Position numbers and translations under genes: made by a program. Positions 25,919 to 37,400 of a stretch of DNA of 64,000 bases are shown here, one piece after another. The notes under the pieces are model-generated. The model was not told the origin of the DNA. It worked only from the letters and a program-made list of their open reading frames with translations, and did no database searches. Location of the stretch: positions 7,874,001 through 7,938,000 of the forward strand of contig JBITNC010000002.1 of the NCBI GenBank assembly GCA_050084985.1, written 5' to 3'. The stretch comes from Nageia nagi. Its lineage: Eukaryota; Pinophyta. How positions within the stretch are numbered: the first letter of the stretch is position 1; each line of letters begins with the position of its first letter.

Positions 25919-27508
25919 AAAATGAACTATTGATCCAAATATTGCAAGATACATCAATTAGAGACTTAATAAACTAACAAGTTCTTATATGGACTAGTTT
26001 TAAATAGACCAACCTTCAATTTTTAAATAGTATGGTGCTTGATAATAGAGCCTTTTTCTTATAGAACTTTCTTCCCGTAGATAGGGAAATAGTTCATGTA
26101 GGAACACTATCTCATATATAAGAAAGAAGATTCCTTAGCATGAGCACATAAGAAACCATGGATCCAAAGATCATCATCACATATCTAGGGAGATAAATCC
26201 TCCAAGAACACTATCCTATAGATAAATACATATTCAAGACTCAAGCTTCACATACCATTTTATCATGATAATGCCTTATCCATTAGGAATGAAGGACCAT
26301 TTAGCAGGATTAAGGGATGAAGGAAAGAGATGAAAATACTGAAAGAAAAGAGAAAGTGGAGAAAGGGGATAACCTAGGCTTTCATTTGATCAAACCAAAA
26401 CCATGGGAAGGACACCCAAATCATATGTCACAAATTCATGCAAGATCATATATCCATGATAAGAGAGTATATTAAACATTCATAAATGTCTCAACCAACA
26501 CCATATAGGATGTAGGAAAAGTCCACTACACTCAACACTCTAAGTATATCAGAACACAAGTCTTGAAATAAATAGTAAAATGTATCTACACTTAGTTTGA
26601 GACATAATAATTAATCTTCCATTATAAAGAGGAAAAACCATAAGAACCCATCTTACTCAAAATTTGTGTAGGCATGAAAACTTGAGGTAGAGAGTGGTAA
26701 TACATTTATTTGAGCTATATTTAATGCTAAAACCTACACCACAATGCAAAATCAATTGTCCTGATAAACTAACTATTTTTACAAAATATTTTTTAATAAT
26801 TATAATAATATATTATAATTAACTTCTATCAAAAAAATATCTAAATATCAAATCTAATTGGTATATATAACCAACTAATCTTGTAAATTAATTAAGAGAA
26901 TATCTAGATCATTCAGAATGAATCAAAAATTAACCAAAATCAAAATACATTTATCCATAATAATTGGGAGCCTTCAAACACTTCAAAAAATCTACTACAA
27001 AATAACTTGATCTATTTTGATGTCTCTCAAGTGAAAATTTCTTCTTATCACATCTTATTGAAGCCCCTAAAACTGTAGAACATCTTGATGTCTTGAGGTG
27101 AACTATCATAGCATCTTGAATATTTTTTTATTAGTAGTTATGCCACTTTGAGGTCTTTTATCCATGGTCTAGAAAAGTTTAGAATGATATCACCAAATTA
27201 AAAGAGCGCTAATCATACAAATGCACTTTAAACCTCATGTTGGGAAATAACACCAGAGTGTGTGATGTGAGCAATATGCTTTGAGTAAACCTTCATGCTA
27301 TGAATTGGGAATATAAAATTAAAGTTATCATTTCTAAAATGTAAAAAGGCTCTAGAAGTATCTTGTATCATGGTGCGAGAAAGAAAAGGTTGAAGTCACC
27401 ATATAAAAATGTGGAAAACTCTCAAATCACATTTCAACAATAATTCATGCAGTCTAGAAATAAGTCTGCTGACATAAGAAAATGGAAAGTATGAGATAGA
27501 CTAACATG

Positions 27509-28004
27509 TGTTGGAATGTATAATGCATTATTGTAAAGGTTATGTAATAATATTCTATGTAAATTCACTAATACTTAAGGGTATCATTTGATATCTTAAG
27601 TATTTAAGTGAATATGATAATGTAACTTGTCCTACATTCCATATGAGCATGCCCCTAGGGTAAAAGGATCTGGATGTCATCCTTTTGTACATTGGATAAG
27701 AGGGTGATCCAAAAAGGGATTTTTGCCTATAAATAGAAGGCTCCCTCTTTGTGATCATACACCAAGTGTGGAGTAAAGTTATGCCATAGGATAGTGCTTA
27801 GGAGTTGAAATTAAGATGATTGTAAGAGAGTTATATTTGTGGTTGAATTGAGATCTAGTTAGTGGATGTACTCTTAGTTGGAGGAACCACTTACATCTTA
27901 TGTCACTTTGTGAGATTGTCTTCTTGAGTTATCTTGATGTTAGTATGAGCTTTCATGTGATCTTGGGAGTTTAGAGTTGTTTATGTTATATTGCAATTCT
28001 TTCA
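27509..28004 (+). repeat. LARD-2 5' LTR
   Basis: 496 bp, TGTTGGAATG...TTCTTTCA. A TATAAATA box lies at 27728-27735. By hand I count about 27 differences from the 3' LTR, concentrated in the first ~220 bp and the last ~90 bp; the middle ~190 bp is essentially identical. Confidence 0.92.
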
Positions 28005-28227
28005 TTTGGTATTACAGCAACTTGGAGGCTCCTCTTCACATCCTTGGTTTGGAGACTCATCTTCAACTTAGAGGTCTTCATTTTTAAACCTACTCTTCAT
28101 TGTGAGGTAAATTCAAAAGAAGGTATAACCTCCTTCATATAATCTCCTTCATCTTTTATTTTTGACTAATGATACTAATATATTATGTTTTATATGTTAG
28201 TTTGGTAATATGATGCATTATTTTAGA

Positions 28228-28230
<3 letters not shown>

Positions 28231-28260
<30 letters not shown>
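28231..28260. repeat. (AT)n microsatellite
   Basis: About 30 bp of alternating AT just inside the 5' part of LARD-2. Confidence 0.9.
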
Positions 28261-28263
<3 letters not shown>

Positions 28264-28639
28264 TAACTTCTTGGGTTATTTGCATTTTTTATGTTTACCT
28301 TTTTTTTTAAGAAGTTAGTATACAATAAATGCAATTTTTTTTATAAACTATTCATTTTCAATAATAAAAAAATTACATTTTTATACATAAATTTTTTTTT
28401 CTTACAAAAAAGTATAAAAAGATATATATATTAATTATATTGCAAAAAGAAATACATTGTTATATTTCTTGTTCAAACTATATATAAAAATAAAAAAAAG
28501 TTTGGTATATATTGTTATAACAAAAAGAAATATATTGTTATATTTTCTTGTTCAAACTATATATAATTAAAAAAAAAAAAAATCAACATCAAGCAGCTCC
28601 TTTATTTTTTTATCTACTGTCATTTTTTAAAAAAATAGG

Positions 28640-29790
28640 GTGGTCGTAGCCACTCCTCTCCCTAAGAAGGCTAAGCAGCAATGCCACCTATCAGATTTAC
28701 AAAAAAGTGGTTGAGAACCAAGGTGTCTTTGCTAGGTCAGCCCACTCCTTCTGCCGCTTCGCCTCCTCTCATGTGGTGTTTTCTTCCAGTCGATCGCCAT
28801 CTCTTACCTCCTTCTTTGTCATGCAAGGGGCATTTGAAATCCTTGTTAGCTGCATGTCGGTTGACCACTCAACCTTTCCAAATCAGCTTGGCCGCTAAAA
28901 AGAACACAGCACCCTCAATGGTAATCGAACACATAATTTTTTTCCCAATACATTATTCCCTGTAGTAATAACTAGGATTAATACCAGAAGAATAATGCCC
29001 ATAGCATTGTTGGATGCTGAAAAATTCATGAGAAACTTGAAGCAATAACCCCTCGACTGCTAGGCAAAGGTATGCCTCTCCAAGATTCAAACTCGCAATC
29101 TTGGGAAAGATTTCTCAGCTCATGCATTGTTCCAGCTCCACCGTTTTCCTCATCCTAAGCCTGGTCATCCTCACGATTGGCCTCTCTTTGCTTCATTTTT
29201 CTCTTTTTTCCTTAGCTCTGCCTCACTCCTGTCTTGTGTCATGGCCTGTTTTGCAGCCTCTCCACCACTGTCACACCCACCACTCAGCTCATCTCCCCTT
29301 GAATGTTTTCTAATTTTTTTGCTACTTCTCACGACATGTATGTGTCGCCATTCTTTGTGACGTGAACCTGTGTCTTCACTTACATCATCCAAAACCTCAC
29401 ACAGGTAGGAGAATAGCAAGACACTCTCATTTTCCTTACGCAACCCATGCATGGCCTCATCCCTCGCCTACTCCACAACTAACCTCAACTCCCTCCTCCA
29501 TTAATGTTGTTGCTTCCATAGGAGACCTCGTTGTCTAGCCAAGATATGGTTTTACTATCTTTTACGAGTTGTCTTCCAATCTTTTTTGCTCACTGCCCTA
29601 AGAATTCATTTAAACACATTCCTTCATATGGCTCCTTCAACCCAATACACAGCCTCCACATATTTTTAATGTTTTTTACTTGGATATTTAATTGTTTGCT
29701 TGCTTGCTTGAAAATTTTCTTGTCTTTTTTTTCAAAAATCATGATCTCTGCCCTTTGAGTGGCGTGAGGGTTTCTTTCTTTCATTTAATA
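28640..29790. other. GC-richer segment of unknown origin inside LARD-2
   Basis: This stretch is clearly less AT-rich than the rest of the element and contains the longest open frames of the interior: 94 codons on plus from 28681 and 93 codons on minus (29452-29171, charged, lysine/glutamate-rich). Neither matches a retroelement protein I know. TTCAAACTCGCAATCTT near 29088-29104 reads, on the minus strand, like a polymerase III B box. It may be captured host DNA or a nested short element. Confidence 0.4.
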
Positions 29791-31843
29791 TTTGAAAGGT
29801 TTATGGGTGGATTAATGATGGTGCATTTGTCTTAAGTCAAGTATTTAATTTAATCTATTTTTTTAGTCACATATATTTTAAGTAAAAATGGAGAAATTTT
29901 TTTTGCATTAATAAGAATGCAATTTTTTAGGTAAATGGATTTAAGTATAAACTTGATTTTTTTATTAAGTGATAAAGTTGTTTACTAAAATAAAACATGC
30001 ATTTTTTTACTATACTAATCATTTATTGAAGAGATCTTTTTAAAGTAAAAAGGGAGAATATTTATTAATTTCTTTACTTAAAAATTATAGATACTTATGC
30101 TTAGAATGCATGGAAATTTTCTAAGTTAAAATGTTACATGCTTATGCTTAGTACTTAAAATTTTATGCATGCTTAATACTTATTTGTTAAAGTTAATGCA
30201 TGCTTATGCTTAAATGATACATGTTTAGTACTTAAATGATTAATTTAATTACTTGCTTAGAGCTTAAATTTCTTAAGTTAATGCTTACAACTTAAAAGTT
30301 CAAAGCATGCTTAGTACTTATATTTAGTACTTAATTTCTTTAGTTATGATGCATATTGACTTAAGCTATGGAATTAATGCATGATTATGCTTAAGTACTT
30401 ATCTTTTTTGGCAAAAATCAACTTGTGCAAATTATGGACCTATGTACAGATGTCCTTTAGGGGTTAGTAAATAAAATCCATTGGACTCTTAAGATTCCAT
30501 GTTATAGATGGATGATATTTAATTAATACATTTTACTTCATGTTTCATATTTTTGATACAAAAATGTAAATATTGAAATGAAAAACCCCTAAAATGAACA
30601 CATCTACATGTACATTCCGCAACATGACTTGTTTGGGGAGCTATGAGGCGAAGACAGGTGGACTGGAGCTTTTAATTTCAACAATCCAAATAGTAAAAAG
30701 TTCACACTTCTCAATTTCCCCTGAGTCCTCTATTGGTATAGAAATAACTCTAATAGGTGGATAGGCATGTGTGTAGTGATACCATATGTCTGTATATCTA
30801 TTCAAGGATTATCCTGATAGCCTAAGAGGATAACTTGAAACCTAATCAAGATTAATAATTTAACCAATCCAATATATATCATAACCTTAGAAAAAGTAGG
30901 TACTTCTCCTTATGAGAGTATAATATTGACTAAGGTGAACTGGTTGAAGATTGGTAGTACTTGGGCTTCTCTTGTATGGGCATCTAGATGAAGGCCTAAT
31001 TTTAAACAAAAAAATAAATTTTAATAATATCACTTTACATCTATAATTATTGGTGATAATAAAAGTATTTTGTAAGCTTAAGGATGCTATTGGGTTGGTG
31101 AATTTTCCCTCAAAGGGAAGTGAAGTTTGAATTCTTTTGTTGAATTCATGTTTGTGATGATAATTTCACTCCTAGGAAGATTTTATGCTACATAGTGTTG
31201 ATTTTGTTGTACATCTTCATGGTAAGTTCATTCTGTGTGAGGAACTTCTTATATAAATTTTTAAAGCAAAAAGATTAGCCAATCTAGTACTATTTAGTTA
31301 TCCATATATGAGAAACTCTTATATGTATTTTGGTACTATTTAGTTATCTATATATGAGAAACTCATATGTGCATGCTCTATTTTGTAATGATAATCAACA
31401 TATATTTTATATATAACAGGTGGCTAAATTTTTGGCATAGCATCTTTGTGATGACTTATAGTACACCATTGATCAGTTCTTGATGGCATTTGTATGATTC
31501 ATCTATCCTTGTTGATATGAATATGTTGCATCTAACTAATCTTGTTATTTGAGCTGAGAATGACTTATAAGTTCTTTTGAGATTCTAGGTTACTTACTTT
31601 GGGTATGCAAGCTCTTGGAGACATTTCATGACTTCCAGTTGGATGACCACTTCATGTACATTGAAACTTGATGTAGTTAATGATTGTATTTGGCAAAGTA
31701 GTGAGTCTCAAACTAGATCTTTTATACTTCATAAATATGTAAAAAGTTCTCATCTCCATTATATCTGTTTGGAGGATAACTCTCTTAATTTCTCTCTTTC
31801 TTCTCTCTTATTCATTCTATACCAATATTGCATTAAGGGGGAG

Positions 31844-32342
31844 TATTGGAATGTATAATGCATTATTGTAAAGGTTATGTAATAATATTCTATGTAAGTT
31901 CACTAATACTTAAGGGTATCATTTGATACCTTAAGTATTTAAGTGAATATGATAGCATAACTTGTCTTACACTCCATGTCATGAGCATGCCCCTTTGGTA
32001 AAAGGATCTGCATGTTATAATTTTGTACATTGAATAAAAGGGTGATCCAAAGAGGGATTTTGGCTTATAAATAGAAGGCTCCCTCTTTGTGATCATACAC
32101 CAAGTGTGGAGTAAAGTTATGCCATAGGATAGTGCTTAGGAGTTGAAATTAAGATGATTGTAAGAGAGTTATATTTGTGGTTGAATTGAGATCTAGTTAG
32201 TGGATGTACTCTTAGTTGGAGGAACCACTTACATCTTATGTCACTTTGTGAGATTGTATTCTTGATTTATTTTGATGTTAGTATGATCCTTCATGTGATC
32301 TTGGGAGTTTAGATTTGTTTATGTTATATTGCAATTCCTTCA
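31844..32342 (+). repeat. LARD-2 3' LTR
   Basis: 499 bp, with its first dinucleotide changed to TA and a 3-bp insertion relative to the 5' LTR. The TATAAATA box is kept at 32066-32073. The ACATG duplication follows. Confidence 0.92.
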
Positions 32343-32689
32343 ACATGATCTTATAACTTTTTATCCATAAAGAAACATCATTAGTGCTAATATCAACAAC
32401 CTTTAAATGTGGTGTTATGATAAAATATGAACATTGTAACTCTATTGCATCCCAATAGTATCAATGAGTTTTAAATAATATATATCATATTTTTAGCATC
32501 TTACAAGGTTCACAATTTGTTTAGCTTTAAAAAAAGGGAGAGTCTCGGTATCACCAAAATAGATATTTAGAAGTATTTATATAAAATATGATTATTTCAG
32601 CCTCATAGTATCACCATCAGTGAAATCTTATCTCACCACTACTTTGAAGAATGCAATTCCTCATAATAAGTAAAAATATCATATTTTTG

Positions 32690-33127
32690 GTATTTGTAAT
32701 ATGACTTGGTAGCCAAGGTGATAGCTCTAAAGATTGAGATAGCCACCATTCAATATTTAAAGGCTTTGGATTATAGGTTACACCCTTTTGAGGGAGAGGT
32801 GGTTCAATTGAAAGTTATAATGGCTGAGTTAGAGGGTCAACTACCATAGGTCATGTAGTAAAAGCTATGATTATAAGCTCAATTAGTTATGCCTCCTAGT
32901 GAGGCTTTAAAATTTATGAGTTAGCAATTTGAGAAGTAACAAAAGCTAAATGATGAGCTATAAGAGCTCGAGGGGAAATATAGGAAGTTGAAGGGCATGC
33001 TTATGGTTAGTGGGCTTGGTGTGAGTGAGTTTAGGTTAACTTCTTTAATATTGAGTGGTAGTAGTGTTAGGATAGATAGGTGAGATGGTAGTGGCAGTAG
33101 TGGCCAGCCTACTATGCCTGGCATATA
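32690..33127 (+). pseudogene. Coiled-coil antisense-frame relic of a Tat-like element
   Basis: Across stops the plus strand reads KIEIATIQYLKALDYRL, VVQLKVIMAELEGQLP, SEALKFMS, KLNDEL and ELEGKYRKLKGMLMVSGLG. The same order of segments (IQEIKVATLQALKVEVERL...ELSEKYVKAKSLLVSHGI) occurs on the minus strand at about 36740-37170 within the Tat-like element. The two are diverged homologues in opposite orientation. Heptad-like leucine spacing suggests a coiled coil. Function unknown. Confidence 0.45.
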
Positions 33128-33339
33128 AACATTCATGATATTATGCCATATTTTATGTTATATATTTATATATTAGAGGTTTTATTACATACAATATTTT
33201 TTTGATTTTATTAATTATAAATTTATTTTAATAGATCTTAATGTACATATGAATGTTGATACAATAAATTATTTGTAAACATAAAAAGTACAATGATAAA
33301 TATAGTATATGTATGAAATTTTAATTTTCTATGTTAGTA

Positions 33340-33427
33340 ATTATGGTTTACAATAAAGAAACACAATAATTATAAAAATATAATTTTATATTAAATAGAA
33401 ATCATATTAAGGTGGCTAGATTTTTAT
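33340..33427 (-). repeat. LTR edge of a minus-oriented element
   Basis: ATTTTATATTAAATAGAAATC...GGTGGCTAGA matches the LTR edge at about 2460-2504, and GGTTTACAATAAAGAAACAC matches 11520-11540. It is a remnant of the same dispersed LTR family, and the element at 33622 lies just to its right. Confidence 0.4.
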
Positions 33428-33621
33428 ATTAATTGTAGATTTAGTTTGAAAGTTATAATTTTGAAGGAGTTGCATGGAAAGGATTCACTATTGATAAAGG
33501 AATTCCTTTTTGAATACATGTTAACATTATTTTGAAATTATAACATATTGATAAGGTATTACAAGAATAAACTTGATATATGTATACTATTCAATCTTGT
33601 TGAGTTAGAATATAATGATAA

Positions 33622-34316
33622 TGTAAACACCTAAAAATGATTTATTATTTATTTGATAAATCATATTTTAGATATCTTTAAAAGTGTTAAAAGCAATATT
33701 ACAAATGACGAGAGAAAGTTTATATTACAATGTAATACCATGTGTTATATTAAATGCTATATTATTTATCATGGTTCATATTTTAAAGTATCTTGAATAT
33801 AATAATAATTATATTATTGCTATGAGTCAGCTTTCACTCCTTTTTATTTCCTTGTAAGTTATAAATATAAGAGTTGGAGGTTGACAAACCTTTCAGATCT
33901 CTCTGATAGATGGTTTTCCCATACATCACACTTACGATATCTTTTGATGCCACCTATTGGAATATTTGTTTGCTCTTATCTATTTCTATATGCTATATTT
34001 TGCATGTTATCTAATTCTACAGGTTTTATGGCATCCACACCATAGATTTCTTATGCCCTCCATATCATATGAATCCATGATCCAAAGCTATGAATAGAGG
34101 AGATGTCATTATTTGATTATGCATAATCTATTACCCCTATCAAATTATATCTTTGATCTAATATAGTCCTCTATAATTCCTTGTTATATCTTAAGGATTA
34201 TCATATCATTATTAGGTGCACATTTTTCATGTATTTACTTGTATATCTAAAGTAGCATCATCTTGGTAGATTTATTTTGTGTTTATATTTATTATTTACA
34301 TGATTTAGTATCTACA
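33622..34316 (+). repeat. 5' LTR of the Tat-like element
   Basis: 695 bp, TGTAAACACCTAAAAATGAT...TTAGTATCTACA. It matches 38430-39108 throughout with scattered substitutions and some short gaps. The primer site after it (from about 34317, TTTTAGTGAACTGGACC) does not match a tRNA I can name. Confidence 0.85.
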
Positions 34317-34459
34317 TTTTAGTGAACTGGACCACTCTTACACACCTAGGTTTCTAAAGCATTCTTCTTCAACGTAAAGTCATGAATCCATTTACGTTAC
34401 TCTTCTTGCCTTTTTTCAATCAGGTAGTAGCACATCAAAAAGAAAAAATTAGGATTTTT

Positions 34460-35830
34460 GAAAATGTTTATGGTAGATGAAAAACCTAAACTATCTAGAG
34501 GAAAGGTTCATTTTGATTCAATTAGAAGAAGTACTAGGGTTAATCATGATATACCTATTGACCTCTTTGAACCTCCTCAAAATTAGAGAATAGATACTGA
34601 TGAAGAAGAGTTTGAATTTGTTAATTCTAGTTACTGAATGAATATAATTGGCTAACCCCTAATAAATTTAATATGGATTTTAATAATGGGGATTTTGAAA
34701 GTGAGAATAAAGAAACTTATGCTAATACTTATGTGAATAATTTTTATGTTGATGATCTTGATGTTATTCTTGAAAATATTAGATCTAGCAGAAATTTAAT
34801 GGCTCATACTGAAAGAATGGAATGTTTTATCACTAATAATGATGAGAATATTATTTATATTTTAACAAAGCATGAGATGATAAATTCATAACCAAGTACT
34901 CTACTTTCTTCAAATTCATTGTTTCATTATGAAACTGTAGTATCATAAAAAGGAGAAAATCTAATAGTAAAAGGATGATGTCCATGGTGCATCCACTAAT
35001 TTGCATGATGCACACACTGCTAATATAGAATCATAAGCAAAATTAGAACTAGAACCAAATTGTTACATGATCAAGATATGCTTGCAAAATTGTTGTCTAG
35101 TAGTGTAAAAGAGGATGCTTTAAAATGGTATTTTTCTCTTCCTGAAAAAAGCATTAACAAATATGAAGATCTTGTTTTGTAATTCATTACTAATTTAAAA
35201 TATAATATTCAAGAAAAAATAAAATTTACAAATTTATGCAAAGTTAAATAAACACAAGGAAAATCTTCAATAGATTTTATAAAAATATGGAAAAAGGTTG
35301 CTAATAAACTTACTGCTAATGAGCAAGATTTAAAGGATACTTTTGCCCATGTTTTATTACCAATATTTAAATTAGAAGTGCAGGATCATGATGATTGAAA
35401 AATTACTTCATAAATAATCTTGAATTTTGAAAAATTATAAGGCATATCAAAAGAATTATGGCCCAAGGATAACAATTCCAATCCCATAGGTACAAGTGGC
35501 AACTACAGTAAGTACAAGTAAGGAATCCTTTGATAATAAAAGAAAATACACAAAATTAACAAAAAGTGTTGATAAAATTCTCAATATGTTAGTAGATAAA
35601 AACCTTATTGAGCTACCACCAATTGTTAAGCATCATTTCCCAAATGGCATTCCTAAAAATTATAGATTTGAGGAATTTTACAATTATCATAAAACTCCAG
35701 GACACTTAACCAAAAATTACAAGGATTAAAAAAATATTATACAACATAGTTTCATAGATCAAAAGGTAATTCAAATTGATGATACACCAAAAAAATAATA
35801 TATGGATGTTGGACCTATACACCCTAATAA
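34460..35830 (+). pseudogene. Tat-like gag relic
   Basis: Across stops the frames read EDALKWYFSLPEKSINKYED, FITNLKYNIQEKI, TQGKSSIDFIKIWKKVANKL, EQDLKDTFAHVLLP, then KRKYTKLTKSVDKIL, ELPPIVKHHFPNGIPKNYR, and finally FYNYHKTPGHLTKNYKD. The last is a zinc-knuckle-like site (usual pattern C-x2-H-x3-G-H-x4-C) in which the expected cysteines are tyrosines. The layout (capsid 'W-Y-x-L', 'F-x-x-R-W', then Y-T-x-L...I and a Y/C-x-x-H-x-x-x-G-H knuckle) is that of Tat-lineage gag. Gag would form the particle. Multiple stops make it inactive. Confidence 0.65.
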
Positions 35831-36689
35831 TATCTAGCTTGGTATATTTAGGGATATTTTTCCAAAGATAACCAAACAACCAAAGGGATGCATCAAAATG
35901 GTAATTACATAAATTTATGTTCAATATTACTTTTCTCACAAATGCAGGTCATATCAATGCAAACAGTCACCACAAAAGGTTAAATAAGTTTGGGTAAAGA
36001 AAGGTGATATCAAATCTCAAATGAAAAGGAGTATCAACACCATGCAAAATTCTTCACACGCTACCAATATCATGGTTCTAGTGACCAAACTAGTCCTATT
36101 TTTTGTACCTACATCAACCAAATGTAAATCGGTCCCCAAACCCACCTAGGTACATTATGTTATTGTTTAATTATAAAAATATAAAATTACCATGTCCCAT
36201 AGTGTATTTTATATTTTTCTAAGTATGTATTTTCATGTATATTTTCACTTTTATGAAGGTCTATGGATGTTGTTGGGTAGTTGTGCTTCCTATTTTATAT
36301 ATATTTTTCTCAAAAAGAATTTACCTTTAACATCGTGGACATCATTCACCTGTAGGTACGTCCACATAGTACATTTTCCATATACAAAAAAAAATGAGAA
36401 ATTCAAATATTTTACATTTATTTATCTTGTTCTTTTGTTGATTTATTTATTTACATTATGTTCATATAGGAAAAATAAAATGTGTAACATATTATGTTGT
36501 AAAAAAATGGGTGTTAAGATTTAAATTATGATTGTTTCTTTTGCAACCATTTGTCTTTAGTATATTTAAGTTTTTATTTTTTTGAAATGGTTTATTTTTG
36601 CAAGTTGTTTCTTTTAAAATATCTAAAAAAAATAAAAATATAGAAAATAAACAAGATAAATGATACAAGCTAAAGAGTTTATGTATTCA

Positions 36690-37400
36690 CGTAGCCAAAA
36701 AGGGGTAATTTTTACAAAAAGTCATGCATGGCTTTCCTTACTACCATTGGCACCCTACAATCTACATTGTAGCTCCTCTGAGCTACACTATCTAGTGATA
36801 AACCTTGAGAATAAGTAATCTTACTACTCATAATCCCATGGGATACTAGAAGAGATTTAGCCTTCACATATTTCTCACTGAGCTCCTTAACCTCCTATTG
36901 AAGTTTTTTATTTACCTCTAACTATTTGGTCATGACTTTCTAAGATTCATTCAATGGTGTGATAGTCATAGTATCTTGTAAGTATTTTTTATAATGTTTA
37001 AGGATAACAATTTCAACCTCCCTCTCAATCAAAATACTTCTCACCCTAACAAGCTCTATCTCCAAAGGTTTCAACCTCTCCACTTCAACCTTTAAGGCCT
37101 GAAGTGTAGCAACCTTGATTTCTTGTATTGCTATCCTAGTTGTATCTTCCTCTATAAAAATAAATAAAGTATGTTGACTCACCATATGGTCAAAGGGAAG
37201 ACTACATAGCTATTTGGCTATATGACCTCGTCTATGATCCAAGGGCCTCTTAATCAATTTCCAAGTGGCCATCCTAATAGCAACAACAAATGGATGATGG
37301 CTAGAGTGGATGTTAGTAGGGCCCATGTGATGAATCAAGAACCATAACTCCAAAAATCCAATATACAGGTTAGAGGGGACCAGTTGGAGAAATGGTCAAC
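36690..37400 (-). pseudogene. Antisense frame with C-terminal coiled coil
   Basis: On the minus strand, opposite to gag, a frame from about 37390 reads FLELWFLIHHMGPTNIH, HHPFVVAIRMATWKLIKRPL, DHRRGHIAK, then after one stop LPFDHMVSQHTLFIFIEED and a long coiled coil (81 open codons 37185-36940), continuing across stops through ELSEKYVKAKSLLVSHG and VPMVVRKAMHDFL near 36740. About 230 codons hold together with only a few stops, against a background of one stop every 15-20 codons. A homologue is at 32690-33127. I do not recognise the product. Confidence 0.5.

Larger units (their letters stand above)
27509..32342 (+). mobile_element. Non-coding LTR retroelement LARD-2 (Ty1/copia-type ends)
   Basis: Direct LTRs (27509-28004 and 31844-32342) flank a 3.84-kb interior, with a perfect 5-bp duplication ACATG outside (27504-27508 and 32343-32347). 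TGGTATTACAGC (28007-28018) follows the 5' LTR and resembles the initiator-methionine primer site; AAGGGGGAG (31835-31843) is the polypurine tract. No gag-pol frame is visible. LTR body, TATA context and the ~100 bp before the polypurine tract resemble LARD-1 (shared ATGTAAAAAGTTCT and GGAGGA...CTCTCTTA), so both are one non-autonomous family of nearly equal length (4834 and 4813 bp). Confidence 0.9.
25923..32560 (-). repeat. Long LTR-like repeat, right copy, split by LARD-2
   Basis: Segments 25923-27508 and 32343-32560 together make about 1.8 kb matching 19868-23055. LARD-2 sits between them. The break in this copy (GATAGACTAACATG at 27495-27508, then ATCTTATAAC from 32348) is continuous in the left copy (GATAGACTAGCATTAATCC... 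at about 21473), which serves as a pre-insertion reference. Confidence 0.65.

Noticed and set aside
29171-29452. 93-codon minus frame as a host gene
   Set aside because: No start context, splice partner or domain; kept only as part of the unexplained GC-richer segment.
36192-36524. 110-codon plus frame in the Tat-like element
   Set aside because: Hydrophobic, Phe/Tyr-rich translation of T-rich DNA with no match to gag or pol order; probably chance.
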